Shown here in pieces: positions 16,376 to 26,204 of a DNA stretch of 49,562 nucleotides. The position numbers were made by a program, and so were the translations under genes. The notes under the pieces were generated by a model that worked only from the letters and a program-made list of their open reading frames with translations, did not search any database and was not told the DNA's origin. Origin of the DNA: an uncultured Lachnospiraceae bacterium (GTDB lineage: Bacteria; Bacillota; Clostridia; Lachnospirales; Lachnospiraceae); contig CADCMM010000034.1 in the NCBI GenBank assembly GCA_902802515.1, positions 1-49,562 on the forward strand. Direction: 5' to 3'. Position 1 is the stretch's first letter; each line of letters starts with the position of its first letter.

Positions 16376-17278
16376 ATGAAACAGGAAATGATATGGAGTA
16401 TAGCTGTGCTCTCAGGCGCAGTGATCGCAGTGGTGGCGGGATGGATCCGTTCCAGAAAAATGGCTCAAAAGAGGGCTCTGGACTTTTATACCATTCTCCA
16501 GGGAATGGAGAGAGTGCAGGAGGGAAATCTGGACCGGTTGATTGAGCTGGAAGAAGATAATGAATTTCGGCGGATCGCGGACGCATATAATGATATGATC
16601 CGCAGCCTGAAGCTTCAGATGGAAAAGAACCAGAAAATGGCGGAGCTGGTGGCAGCCTCACAGGTGAAGCAGCTGGAATCCCAGTTTAATCCCCATTTCC
16701 TGTTTAATACCCTGGAAAATATTCGTTACATGTACAAAATAGATCCCACTATCGCTGAAACCATGATCCTCAGCCTGTCTAATCTGCTGCGGTACAGTCT
16801 GGACAACACTTCCGGATTAGTGCCCCTGCAGGAAGATTTGGTTCACCTGAAGAATTATCTTTCTATATTGAAATATCGGTTTAACCGCAGGCTGTCCTAC
16901 GATATTTCTGTGGCGGAGGAAGCAAAAACCTGCCTGATCCCGAGACTGATCATCCAACCGATGATCGAGAACGCGGTGAAATATGGTTTCGGAAATCACA
17001 GAACGCTGCATATAGAGCTGAAAGCGTACTGTCACGAAGGCAAGCTGACCATTATCTGCCGGGATGACGGTGTGGGGATGACTGCCGGAGAACTGGACCG
17101 GATCAGCCGGATACTGGCGCAGGAGGAGAATGGAAGCGGTCATTACGGACTATATAATATCCATCGCCGTCTGCATCTGCTCTACGGAGCCCCTTACGGA
17201 GTAGAGATCAGAAGCCAGGAGGGGTATGGGACTACGTTGGTGGTCACTTCTCCCGTCAGGATAGAAGAGAAAGTGTGA
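16376..17278 (+). CDS. Sensor histidine kinase (LytS/YesM-type), without an extracellular sensor domain
   Basis: A 300-residue kinase. One N-terminal membrane segment spans residues 7-24 (SIAVLSGAVIAVVAGW). A HAMP-like part follows (EGNLDRLIELEEDNEFRRIADAYND), then a His_kinase domain with the phosphorylated His in QFNPHFLFNTLENIRY (about residue 106) and an ATPase domain with PMIENAVKYG (N box) and DDGVGM (G1 box). The whole N terminus is about 25 residues before HAMP, leaving no room for an outside sensor. The frame is closed by a TAG at 16322 and offers no alternative ATG, GTG or TTG upstream. It is followed after four bases by its regulator gene. The signal may come from the adjacent transporter or binding protein. 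Confidence 0.9.
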   Translation: MKQEMIWSIAVLSGAVIAVVAGWIRSRKMAQKRALDFYTILQGMERVQEGNLDRLIELEEDNEFRRIADAYNDMIRSLKLQMEKNQKMAELVAASQVKQLESQFNPHFLFNTLENIRYMYKIDPTIAETMILSLSNLLRYSLDNTSGLVPLQEDLVHLKNYLSILKYRFNRRLSYDISVAEEAKTCLIPRLIIQPMIENAVKYGFGNHRTLHIELKAYCHEGKLTIICRDDGVGMTAGELDRISRILAQEENGSGHYGLYNIHRRLHLLYGAPYGVEIRSQEGYGTTLVVTSPVRIEEKV

Positions 17279-17282
17279 AAAC

Positions 17283-18041
17283 ATGCTGAGAGTTTTGATT
17301 GCGGAGGATGAAGATATCATCCGGAAAGGGCTGGTTTATACAACGGACTGGCTGAGTATGGGCTGCGTGGTGGTGGCGGAAGCTGCCGACGGGCAGGAGG
17401 GACTGGAAAAGATCCTGGAGGTGAAGCCGGATGTAGTGATCGCGGACATCTGTATGCCCTGTCTGGACGGGATAGAAATGATCCGGGAAGCATCGAAGAC
17501 CGTGAAGTTCAGAAGCATCATCCTCACCAGCTACGCAGAGTTTGACTACGCAAAGCGGGCTATCTCCGCCCATGTGGACGAATTTCTGCTAAAGCCCGTC
17601 AATGAGAGGGAACTGGGAGAACTTCTGCGTCGCCTGGCGACTGAGATCGCAGGTGAACGGCAGGCGGATCATGGAGTGGAACTGAATCTTGACCATTACG
17701 CAAAAAAGGATCTCTCGGAGAACCATTATGTGGCCAAGACCATCGAAAAGATCCGGAAGGATTATGCCAGCAGGTTGAGCATTGAAGGCATTTCCGAGGA
17801 ATTGGGGGTCAGCGCCAGCTATCTGAGCAGAAGGTTCAAAGAGGTGACCGGGCAGACCTTTTTGGATTTCCTTAACAAGTATCGGGTCCAGATGGCCATC
17901 GCCATGCTAAGTACCGGGCAATATCGGGTGTATGAAATTTCGGAGGCCACGGGATTTACCGACTACAAGCATTTTTGTTCCGTGTTTAAGAAATATACAT
18001 TAAAATCGCCGACGCATTTTGCCAAGCGTATTGTGAACTGA
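17283..18041 (+). CDS. AraC-family response regulator
   Basis: A 252-residue regulator paired with the kinase before it. The receiver domain occupies residues 1-120: acidic pocket AEDED, phosphorylated Asp in VIADICMP, Thr/Ser in ILTSYAEFDYA, and Lys in LLKPVNE. An AraC/YesN DNA-binding domain forms the last 100 residues, with two helix-turn-helix units (IEGISEELGVSASYLSRRF and VYEISEATGFTDYKHFCSVF). Position next to the importer implies control of 12218-16256, and possibly of the antiporter and MgtC genes that follow. Confidence 0.93.
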   Translation: MLRVLIAEDEDIIRKGLVYTTDWLSMGCVVVAEAADGQEGLEKILEVKPDVVIADICMPCLDGIEMIREASKTVKFRSIILTSYAEFDYAKRAISAHVDEFLLKPVNERELGELLRRLATEIAGERQADHGVELNLDHYAKKDLSENHYVAKTIEKIRKDYASRLSIEGISEELGVSASYLSRRFKEVTGQTFLDFLNKYRVQMAIAMLSTGQYRVYEISEATGFTDYKHFCSVFKKYTLKSPTHFAKRIVN

Positions 18042-18077
18042 CTATTATAATCAATATTGTCAAGGAGGGGGATCGGA

Positions 18078-19550
18078 ATGCTAAATATATGGAACCGGCA
18101 GCTGGACGGAACTTCCCAGGCGGCTGTCGTCATCATATCCATCGCTATCATGCTGGCGGGAGGATTTTTGCTGACCCGGGTCACTAAGCGGCTGAGGCTT
18201 CCAAATGTCACCGCCTATATTGTCTGCGGTATTCTGATCGGACCGTACTGTCTGAATCAGATTCCGCAGAAGGTGATCTCCGGAACAGATTTCCTGCCGG
18301 ATATTGCCCTGGCATTTATCGCATTTGGAACAGGTGAGTATTTCCAGATTGAGACATTGAAGAAAAACGGGAAGAAAGTGATCGCTATTACGCTGCTGGA
18401 ATCCTGCATGGCGGCGGTGTTGATCTTTGTTTTGACTTATGGGTTCCTGCATTTGAATCTGGCGTTCTCCATCGTGCTGTCATCACTGGCCACTGCCACC
18501 GCGCCGGCTTCGACGATCATGACGATCCGGCAGACGGGAGCGAAAGGAGATTTTGTGGAGACGCTATTGCAGGTGGTGGCGCTGGATGATGTGGTGGGAT
18601 TGATCCTGTACAGTATCGCTATCTCTATCGCAGTGGCGTCCCTGTCCGGGAGCGGTTTTGCTCTGACCAGTGTTCTCATCCCAATTGGGAAGAATCTTTT
18701 GGTTATGGCGATAGGCGGTCTGTTTGGCGTCCTGCTGATGCTGTTCAATATGAGGAGACACTCTACGGACAATCGCCTGATCATTGCCATTGCGCTGCTG
18801 TTTGGGTACTGCGGCGTGTGTGCTGTCCTGGACATATCACCACTGCTGGGCTGCATGCTGATGGGTGCGGTGTATATCAATATGACTCATGATGAGAAAC
18901 TGTTCCGTCAGCTGAATTATTTCAGTCCGCCGATCTTGCTGCTGTTTTTTGTGCGTTCAGGAATTTCCTTTGATCTTGGATCTCTGTTTCGCCCTTCGGA
19001 AAGCATCGGCTCTGTTCCGCTGCTTCTGATCGGCGTACTTTACTTTTTTGTCCGTATCCTGGGTAAGTATTCCGGAGCGTTCCTGGGCTGCCAGGCGGCA
19101 GGGAAATCCCGTAAGATCCGGAATTACCTGGGACTTGCCCTGATCCCCCAGGCGGGCGTGGCCATAGGGCTTGCGGCTTTGGGCGCCAGGACCATCGGAG
19201 GAGAGATGGGAAAAGCCCTGGAGACCATCATTTTGTCTTCCAGTGTACTGTACGAACTGATCGGACCGGGGGCAGCGAAGCTGGCTCTGTACTTGTCGGG
19301 TTCCTATACCAATAATCTGGAGCAGCTGGTGGAGGTGCCGGAGACAAAAGAAAATGGGGAGGAAAAATCTCAGGTGGAACTGTTGATCGAACGGATCCAG
19401 AAGATTCAGGAAGAACTGCCGGAGCATACGGTAAATGTCAACGAGGCCGCGTTCACAGAGGCGGCCGAGGAACAGTATCGCAGTCTGTATGGCCAGGGAG
19501 GCCGCATTCAGGAAGGTTCTCCTATTATGGCCTTAAAAAGGAGGAGATAA
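18078..19550 (+). CDS. CPA2-family cation/proton antiporter
   Basis: A 490-residue membrane protein with about twelve to thirteen hydrophobic segments up to residue 415 and a cytoplasmic tail without a TrkA-N nucleotide domain. The start is ATG 18078, preceded by AAGGAGGGGG; the TTG at 18057 would place the ribosome site inside the gene. The motif ALDDVVGL has the paired Asp of electrogenic Na+/H+ exchangers such as NapA, rather than the Gln-Asp of KefC. A candidate promoter TTGCCA-18-TATTAT lies at 18019-18048. It overlaps functionally with the MgtC gene that starts two bases after its stop. Confidence 0.85.
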   Translation: MLNIWNRQLDGTSQAAVVIISIAIMLAGGFLLTRVTKRLRLPNVTAYIVCGILIGPYCLNQIPQKVISGTDFLPDIALAFIAFGTGEYFQIETLKKNGKKVIAITLLESCMAAVLIFVLTYGFLHLNLAFSIVLSSLATATAPASTIMTIRQTGAKGDFVETLLQVVALDDVVGLILYSIAISIAVASLSGSGFALTSVLIPIGKNLLVMAIGGLFGVLLMLFNMRRHSTDNRLIIAIALLFGYCGVCAVLDISPLLGCMLMGAVYINMTHDEKLFRQLNYFSPPILLLFFVRSGISFDLGSLFRPSESIGSVPLLLIGVLYFFVRILGKYSGAFLGCQAAGKSRKIRNYLGLALIPQAGVAIGLAALGARTIGGEMGKALETIILSSSVLYELIGPGAAKLALYLSGSYTNNLEQLVEVPETKENGEEKSQVELLIERIQKIQEELPEHTVNVNEAAFTEAAEEQYRSLYGQGGRIQEGSPIMALKRRR

Positions 19551-19552
19551 GC

Positions 19553-20290
19553 GTGAGGAATACCGGATTGATTACAGATCCTATTGCCGAATTACTGGGG
19601 GAATGGTCTTTTGGACTTAATTTCCAGTCAATACTGTTTCGCATTGTGATAGCGGTGCTTTTAGCTGCTATTATCGGCAGCGAGCGTTCCAATAAGCGGC
19701 ATTCCGCGGGGCTGCGGACATTTATTCTGGTGATGATCGCAGGCATGGATGTGATGATTTTGGATATCTACATCTGGAATATGACCGGAAATAGTATGTT
19801 TTTGCTGTCAGCGGCCGCAGTTGTCGCCATCACGGTCCTGAGCATCCACACCATACTTTACAGTTCCAGAAATGAGATCAAGGGTCTTACCACAGCGGCT
19901 GCTTTGTGGGAGACCGGCATTATCGGCATGTCTCTGGGCGGCGGTTACTATACCGTTACACTTGTCTCTTTCCTGGTGCTGATGTGTACGCTTTCCTGGT
20001 TTCCGTCTTTCGAGGCATATTTAAAAAATCGGTCGAACCATTTTGAAGTTCATCTGGAGCTGACGAACAGCGTGTATCTGCAGGACTTTGTTACAACGAT
20101 CCGCAGACTGGGACTGACCATCGATGATATAGAACAGAATCCCGCCTATATCGGGTCGGGACTGAGCGTATATTCCATTTCTATTTCCATCAGCAGTGAA
20201 GAACTGAAAAAGTATAAGACACATACCGAAATCATCGAGGCATTGCGGACGCTGGAGTATGTGTATCACATCGAAGAAATGCATGTGTAA
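19553..20290 (+). CDS. MgtC/SapB-family membrane protein
   Basis: A 245-residue protein starting at GTG 19553, with AAGGAGGAG at the end of the previous gene. Four to five membrane segments occupy residues 20-150. The family signature is clear: AAIIGSERSNKRHSAGLRT followed by FILVMIAG. Residues 165-245 look like a small ACT-type domain (FEVHLELTNSVYL, SISISISSEELKKY). MgtC proteins affect magnesium homeostasis and ATP synthase activity in other bacteria. Pairing with a cation antiporter suggests an ion-homeostasis unit; this is inference. Confidence 0.85.
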   Translation: MRNTGLITDPIAELLGEWSFGLNFQSILFRIVIAVLLAAIIGSERSNKRHSAGLRTFILVMIAGMDVMILDIYIWNMTGNSMFLLSAAAVVAITVLSIHTILYSSRNEIKGLTTAAALWETGIIGMSLGGGYYTVTLVSFLVLMCTLSWFPSFEAYLKNRSNHFEVHLELTNSVYLQDFVTTIRRLGLTIDDIEQNPAYIGSGLSVYSISISISSEELKKYKTHTEIIEALRTLEYVYHIEEMHV

Positions 20291-20304
20291 GGAGCAATCG
20301 CAGT

Positions 20305-20333
20305 TTGACAAACATATAGCTTATGTATATAAT
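20305..20333 (+). promoter_or_regulatory. Consensus promoter of ileS
   Basis: TTGACA (20305-20310) and TATAAT (20328-20333) are both perfect consensus hexamers separated by 17 bases. Transcription would start near 20340, giving a leader of about 115 bases before ileS. Confidence 0.88.
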
Positions 20334-20335
20334 GG

Positions 20336-20425
20336 AAGCTGTGTACTTTCCGGTAGATAAGGTAGGTGCACAGTTTCTGTTTTTTGTCTCACAGGAAATT
20401 CCTCCGGATGTCCTATGAGACAAAA
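20336..20425 (+). promoter_or_regulatory. Two-hairpin leader of ileS, not a T-box
   Basis: The first hairpin pairs CTGTGTAC (about 20339-20346) with GTGCACAG (20366-20373) and is followed by TTTCTGTTTTTT, as in a terminator. The second pairs TTTTGTCTCA (20382-20391) with TGAGACAAAA (20416-20425), extended by AGGA/TCCT after a mismatch. The ribosome site of ileS follows 13 bases later. No T-box antiterminator sequence is present, unlike metG in this window. Confidence 0.6.
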
Positions 20426-20453
20426 GTTCACTTTTTCCAAGGAGGAAAAATGC

Positions 20454-23400
20454 ATGTTATATGATAAGGTCGAGACGAATCTGAATTTTGTTGACCGTGA
20501 AAAGAATACGGAAAAATTCTGGAAAGAGAACAGGATTTTTGAGAAGAGCATGAAGCAGAGAGAAGGCGGAGAGACATATACCTTCTATGACGGCCCGCCT
20601 ACTGCCAACGGCCAGCCTCATATCGGGCATGTGCTGACCCGTGTGATCAAGGACATGATCCCTAGATATCATGCCATGAAAGGCCAATATGTGCCTCGTA
20701 AAGCCGGTTGGGATACCCATGGACTTCCGGTGGAACTGGAAGTGGAGAAGCAGATTGGCATCGAAGGTAAGGATCAGATCGAAGCCTACGGCATCGAGCC
20801 TTTCGTGAAGAAATGTAAGGAGAGTGTCTGGAAATATAAGGGGATGTGGGAGGAGTTCTCCGATGTCGTCGGTTTCTGGGCGGATATGGACGATCCTTAC
20901 GTGACATACTATGACGATTATATTGAGTCTGAGTGGTGGGCGCTGAAGACCATCTGGGATAAGGGTCTGCTCTACAAGGGCTTTAAAGTAGTTCCCTACT
21001 GTCCCCACTGCGGCACACCGCTGTCCTCACACGAGGTGGCTCAGGGTTACAAGACGCTCAAAGAGCGCTCCGCGGTGGTCCGCTTCAAGGTGAAGGATGA
21101 GGATGCTTATTTCCTGGCATGGACTACTACGCCATGGACGCTTCCCTCCAACATTGCACTTTGCGTGAATCCGGAGGAGACCTATGCGAAGGTAAAGGCA
21201 GCAGACGGCTATACTTATTATATGGGTAAGGAATTGCTGGATACGGTTCTTTCCCCGCTGGCGGAGGATGGGGAAAAGGCTTACGAGATCCTGGAGACTA
21301 TGACAGGAAAAGATCTGGAATACAAGGAGTATGAGCCTCTGTACCAGGCAGCGGCTGATGTAGTGGCGAAGCAGCATAAAAAAGCCTTCTTTGTTTACTG
21401 TGATGATTATGTGACCATGTCCGACGGTACCGGCATCGTTCATATCGCGCCTGCCTTTGGTGAGGATGACGCCCGGGTGGGAAGAAAATATGATGCTCCT
21501 TTTGTGCAGCTGGTGGATGAGAAAGGCCGCTTAAAGCCTGAGACGCCCTTTGGCGGTATGCGCTGCAAACCCACCAGGAAGGAAATGGAGGAGGGAGCTA
21601 TCAGTGCGGATCCGGAGGTTTTAAAAGATCTCTCCGAGAAGAAACTTTTGTTCTCCGCGCCGAAATTTGAGCATGATTACCCCCACTGCTGGCGCTGTGA
21701 TACGCCGCTGCTTTATTATGCGAGAGAATCCTGGTTCATCAAGATGACTGCGGTTAAAGATGACCTGGTGGAAAATAATAAGAAGATCAACTGGATCCCG
21801 AAGAACATCGGCGAAGGCCGTTTCGGAAACTGGCTGGAGAACATTCAGGACTGGGGCATTTCCAGAAACCGTTACTGGGGAACTCCGCTGAACATCTGGG
21901 AATGTGAGTGCTGCGGAAAGCAGATTTCCGTGGGAAGCCGCCAGGAACTGAAGGAACTTACCGGCCGGGAGGATGCGCAGAATGTGGAGCTTCACCGCCC
22001 GTATATCGACGCCTATGAGATTCCCTGCCCGGACTGCGGCAAACCCATGAAGCGTGTGCCGGAAGTGATTGACTGCTGGTTTGATTCCGGCGCAATGCCC
22101 TATGCCCAGCTGCATTATCCGTTTGAAAACCAGGAACTATTTGAAAAATGGTATCCCGCGGCATTTATTTCTGAGGCTGTGGATCAGACCAGAGGATGGT
22201 TCTATTCCCTCCATGCGGAGGCGACCCTGCTGTTCAACCGTCCGGCTTACGAGAACGTGATCGTCATGGGCCTGGTATTGGATGAGAACGGGGAAAAGAT
22301 GAGTAAGTCCAAGGGAAATTCCGTAAGCCCCATGGAGGCTCTGGGCACTTACGGCGCGGACGCGATCCGGTGGTACTTCTATACCAACAGCGCTCCGTGG
22401 CTGCCCAACCGTTTCTATGGCAAGGCAGTGCAGGAAGGACAGCGCAAGTTCATGGGTACGCTGTGGAACACCTACGCGTTCTATGTACTTTACGCCAACA
22501 TTGACAATTTCAACCCCATGGATCATACCCTGGATTATGAGAAACTGTCTGTTATGGACAAATGGCTGCTGTCCAAAATGAATACCATGGTGAAGATGGC
22601 GGATGCGGATCTGGCGGCTTATAAGATTCCGGAAGCCGGAAGAGATCTGGAGAGCTTCGTGGACGATATGAGCAACTGGTATGTGAGACGCTGCCGTGAC
22701 CGTTTCTGGGCAAAGGGAATGGAGCAGGATAAGATCAATGCTTACATGACTTTGTACACAGCCCTGGTGACGCTGTGCAAGGCGGCTGCTCCCATGATTC
22801 CGTTCATGACGGAGGAAATTTACCAGAATATCGTTCGAAAAGTAGATGAAGCTGCTCCGGAATCTATCCATCTGTGCGATTACCCGGCGGTAAATGAGGA
22901 CCAGATCGACGCGGAGCTGGAAGATAATATGGACGAGGTCCTGAAGATCGTTGTCATGGGCCGCGCCTGCAGAAATACAGCGAATATTAAGAACAGACAG
23001 CCCATCGGACAGATGTTTGTGAAAGCGAATCAGGCTTTGCCGGAGTTTTTCGCGGACATTGTGAAAGACGAACTGAATGTGAAGAAGGTTGTCTTCACGG
23101 ATGATGTTCGCTCCTTTACCTCTTACAGCTTCAAACCGCAGCTTAAGACGGTAGGTCCCAAGTACGGCAAGCTGCTGGGAGGCATTCGGCAGGCATTGCC
23201 GGCGCTGGACGGAAACGCCGCTATGGATGAACTTAACGCCAATGGCGCGCTGAAGCTGGATATCAATGGAAATGAAGTTGTTCTGACCAAGGAAGACCTG
23301 CTGATCGAGACTGCCCAGATGGAGGGCTATGTATCAGAACAGAATAATGACCTGACAGTAGTGCTGGACACAAACCTGACGCCGCAGCTTGTGGAGGAGG

Positions 23401-23648
23401 GCTTTGTCAGAGAACTGATCAGCAAGATCCAGACCATGAGAAAAGAAGCCGGGTTTGAGGTGATGGATAAGATCCGTATATTTGCCAGCGGAAATGAAAC
23501 CATAGGGCAAATCCTTGACAAATTCCGGGAACAGATTCAGAATGAAGTACTGGCACAATCCATCGAGCTGAACATGGTTCAGGGCTACCAGAAAGAATGG
23601 AATATCAACGGCGAGAAAGTCGTGTTGGGTGTGGAGAAGTTAGCTTAA
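20454..23648 (+). CDS. ileS: Isoleucyl-tRNA synthetase
   Basis: Charges tRNA-Ile in the cytoplasm. The product is 1064 residues from ATG 20454, which has AAGGAGG eight bases upstream; the open frame begins at 20415 inside a hairpin and is not chosen. Motifs: HIGH in PHIGHVLTRV near residue 45, the editing-domain WTTTPWTLPSN, DQTRGWFYSLH, and KMSKSKGNSV near residue 615. CxxC pairs (CPHCG, CECCGK, CPDCG) lie inside the body. The KSKGN form and overall sequence resemble the eukaryote-like type-2 IleRS, which in several bacteria tolerates mupirocin; this type assignment is inference. Confidence 0.96.
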   Translation: MLYDKVETNLNFVDREKNTEKFWKENRIFEKSMKQREGGETYTFYDGPPTANGQPHIGHVLTRVIKDMIPRYHAMKGQYVPRKAGWDTHGLPVELEVEKQIGIEGKDQIEAYGIEPFVKKCKESVWKYKGMWEEFSDVVGFWADMDDPYVTYYDDYIESEWWALKTIWDKGLLYKGFKVVPYCPHCGTPLSSHEVAQGYKTLKERSAVVRFKVKDEDAYFLAWTTTPWTLPSNIALCVNPEETYAKVKAADGYTYYMGKELLDTVLSPLAEDGEKAYEILETMTGKDLEYKEYEPLYQAAADVVAKQHKKAFFVYCDDYVTMSDGTGIVHIAPAFGEDDARVGRKYDAPFVQLVDEKGRLKPETPFGGMRCKPTRKEMEEGAISADPEVLKDLSEKKLLFSAPKFEHDYPHCWRCDTPLLYYARESWFIKMTAVKDDLVENNKKINWIPKNIGEGRFGNWLENIQDWGISRNRYWGTPLNIWECECCGKQISVGSRQELKELTGREDAQNVELHRPYIDAYEIPCPDCGKPMKRVPEVIDCWFDSGAMPYAQLHYPFENQELFEKWYPAAFISEAVDQTRGWFYSLHAEATLLFNRPAYENVIVMGLVLDENGEKMSKSKGNSVSPMEALGTYGADAIRWYFYTNSAPWLPNRFYGKAVQEGQRKFMGTLWNTYAFYVLYANIDNFNPMDHTLDYEKLSVMDKWLLSKMNTMVKMADADLAAYKIPEAGRDLESFVDDMSNWYVRRCRDRFWAKGMEQDKINAYMTLYTALVTLCKAAAPMIPFMTEEIYQNIVRKVDEAAPESIHLCDYPAVNEDQIDAELEDNMDEVLKIVVMGRACRNTANIKNRQPIGQMFVKANQALPEFFADIVKDELNVKKVVFTDDVRSFTSYSFKPQLKTVGPKYGKLLGGIRQALPALDGNAAMDELNANGALKLDINGNEVVLTKEDLLIETAQMEGYVSEQNNDLTVVLDTNLTPQLVEEGFVRELISKIQTMRKEAGFEVMDKIRIFASGNETIGQILDKFREQIQNEVLAQSIELNMVQGYQKEWNINGEKVVLGVEKLA

Positions 23649-23692
23649 GTGGTTGTTTGGGGGAATAACGCTTAGTGTTAAGGAGACCTGTT

Positions 23693-26176
23693 ATGAGTAA
23701 TAATGTAATTGACAAAGAAGTGTTTAAAAACCGGGTAAAAGAAGTGGTGAAAACTCTTTACCGGACCACCCTGAAAGAAGCTACCAAGCAGCAGCTGTTC
23801 CAGGCGGTATCTTACGTTACGAAAGATACGATCGTAGATAACTGGTTAGCCACTCAGAAACAGATCGAGGAAGATGATCCCAAGATGCTCTATTATATGT
23901 CCATGGAATTTCTGATGGGCCGCGCTTTGGGAAACAGCCTGATCAACCTGACTGCGTACAAGGATGTAAAAGAGGCGCTGGAGGAACTGGGGCTTGACCT
24001 GAACGCCATTGAGGATCAGGAGCCGGATGCGGCTCTGGGCAACGGCGGTCTTGGCCGTCTGGCAGCCTGCTTCCTGGATTCGCTGGCTACCCTGGGTTAT
24101 GCTGCCTATGGCTGCGGTATCCGCTACCGTTACGGCATGTTCAAACAGAAAATTGAGAATGGTTATCAGATAGAAGTACCGGATAACTGGTTAAACGATG
24201 GCAATCCCTTTGAGCTGCGCCGTCCGGAGTACGCGAAAGAGGTAAAGTTTGGCGGCTATGTGCGGGTGGAATACGACGAGAGTACGAGACGCAACCGCTT
24301 TATCCAGGAAGGGTATCAGTCCGTGCTGGCAGTTCCCTTTGATATTCCTGTCGTAGGTTACAATAACAATATGGTAAATGCTCTGCGGGTTTGGGATGCG
24401 CAGCCCATCAGTGATTTTCATCTGGACTCCTTTAACAAGGGGGATTACCAGAAGGCGGTGGAGCAGGAGAATCTGGCCCGGAACATCGTGGAAGTCCTGT
24501 ACCCCAATGACAATCATTACGCCGGCAAGGAACTGCGCCTGAAACAGCAATATTTCTTTGTATCTGCCAGCGTTCAGGCTGCCATTGAGAAATATAAAAA
24601 GAAACACAGCGATATCCGTAAATTCTACGAGAAGGCCACCTTCCAGATGAACGACACACACCCCACCGTGGCCGTGGCGGAATTGATGCGTATTTTGCTG
24701 GATGAGGAAGGCTTAGAATGGGATGAGGCATGGGAGGTTACCACAAAAACCGTGGCTTACACAAACCACACCATTATGTCGGAGGCCCTGGAAAAATGGC
24801 CAATTGAGCTGTTCTCCAGGCTGCTCCCCCGTGTGTACCAGATCGTGGAGGAGATCAACCGCAGATTTGTGAATGAGGTCCAGAGGAAATATCCGGGCAA
24901 TCAGGATAAGCTCGCCAAGATGGCCATCATCTATGACGGGCAGGTAAAGATGGCGAATCTGGCCATTGTGGCCGGTTATTCTGTGAACGGCGTAGCAAGA
25001 CTGCACACGGAGATCCTGAAAAATCAGCAGCTGAAGGATTTTTACCAGATGTTCCCGGAGAAATTCAACAACAAGACCAACGGTATTACTCAGAGACGTT
25101 TTCTGCTTCATGGCAACCCGCTGCTGGCGGATTGGGTAACCGCGCACATCGGCGACGAGTGGATCACAGATCTTCCCCAGATCGCAAAGATGAAGGTCTA
25201 TGCGGATGATACTAAGGCACAGCAGGAATTTATGAATATCAAGTACCAGAATAAGCTGCGCCTGGCAAAATACGTCAAAGATCACAACGGTATCGACCTG
25301 GATCCCCGATCTATTTTTGATGTGCAGGTGAAGCGGCTTCATGAGTACAAACGTCAGCTGATGAACATTCTGCATGTGATGTACTTGTACAACCAGATCA
25401 AGGATCATCCGGAGATGGACTTCTATCCGAGAACATTTATTTTTGGTGCAAAGGCAGCAGCCGGTTATCGCCGTGCAAAGCAGACCATTAAATTAATCAA
25501 TAATGTGGCGGATGTGATCAACAACGATAAATCCATCAACGGCAAACTGAAAGTGGTCTTCATTGAGGATTACCGGGTATCCAACGCAGAAATCCTCTTT
25601 GCTGCTTCCGATGTCTCCGAGCAGATCTCAACAGCAAGCAAGGAAGCGTCCGGCACCGGAAATATGAAGTTCATGCTAAACGGGGCACCTACCATTGGAA
25701 CTATGGACGGCGCTAACGTGGAGATCGTGGAAGAAGTAGGGGAGGAGAATGCGTTCATCTTCGGATTGTCCTCTGATGAGGTTATCAATTATGAGCGCTA
25801 CGGCGGTTACGACCCCACTTATTATTTCAACAATGATCAGGATATCCGCCGCATACTGATGCAGCTTATCAATGGGGAATATTCCAACGGTGATATGCAA
25901 ATGTTCCGTGAGATTTACGATTCGCTGCTGAACACGAACTGCAGTGACCGGGCGGATACCTACTTCATTCTGGCAGACTTCAAGTCCTATGCGTCGGCTC
26001 AGAGAAGGGTAGAGGAAGCGTACCGCGACGAGAAACGCTGGGCGAAGATGGCGATCCTGAATATGGCCAGCAGCGGAAAATTTTCATCTGACCGTACCAT
26101 CCAGGAATACGTGGATGATATCTGGCATCTGGACAAGGTGACGGTTGAGGTTGACCCGGAGAGTTTTGAAAAATAA
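23693..26176 (+). CDS. glgP: Glycogen/maltodextrin phosphorylase
   Basis: Releases glucose 1-phosphate from alpha-1,4-glucans. The product is 827 residues from ATG 23693 (MSNNVIDKE), which follows AAGGAG; the GTG at 23675 overlaps that site. Family hallmarks: EDQEPDAALGNGGLGRLAAC, the substrate-loop region QMNDTHPT, RLHEYKRQ, and the pyridoxal-phosphate Lys in EASGTGNMKFMLNG near residue 660. It is 44 bases after ileS with no visible terminator and could be partly co-transcribed. No other glycogen gene is adjacent. Confidence 0.96.
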   Translation: MSNNVIDKEVFKNRVKEVVKTLYRTTLKEATKQQLFQAVSYVTKDTIVDNWLATQKQIEEDDPKMLYYMSMEFLMGRALGNSLINLTAYKDVKEALEELGLDLNAIEDQEPDAALGNGGLGRLAACFLDSLATLGYAAYGCGIRYRYGMFKQKIENGYQIEVPDNWLNDGNPFELRRPEYAKEVKFGGYVRVEYDESTRRNRFIQEGYQSVLAVPFDIPVVGYNNNMVNALRVWDAQPISDFHLDSFNKGDYQKAVEQENLARNIVEVLYPNDNHYAGKELRLKQQYFFVSASVQAAIEKYKKKHSDIRKFYEKATFQMNDTHPTVAVAELMRILLDEEGLEWDEAWEVTTKTVAYTNHTIMSEALEKWPIELFSRLLPRVYQIVEEINRRFVNEVQRKYPGNQDKLAKMAIIYDGQVKMANLAIVAGYSVNGVARLHTEILKNQQLKDFYQMFPEKFNNKTNGITQRRFLLHGNPLLADWVTAHIGDEWITDLPQIAKMKVYADDTKAQQEFMNIKYQNKLRLAKYVKDHNGIDLDPRSIFDVQVKRLHEYKRQLMNILHVMYLYNQIKDHPEMDFYPRTFIFGAKAAAGYRRAKQTIKLINNVADVINNDKSINGKLKVVFIEDYRVSNAEILFAASDVSEQISTASKEASGTGNMKFMLNGAPTIGTMDGANVEIVEEVGEENAFIFGLSSDEVINYERYGGYDPTYYFNNDQDIRRILMQLINGEYSNGDMQMFREIYDSLLNTNCSDRADTYFILADFKSYASAQRRVEEAYRDEKRWAKMAILNMASSGKFSSDRTIQEYVDDIWHLDKVTVEVDPESFEK

Positions 26177-26204
26177 TTCGCAAAATATGGAATAAAACAA
26201 GATA

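Noticed and set aside
20415..20453. A 13-codon upstream extension of ileS
   Set aside because: Its ATG lies in the second leader hairpin, and the strong AAGGAGG fits only the start at 20454.
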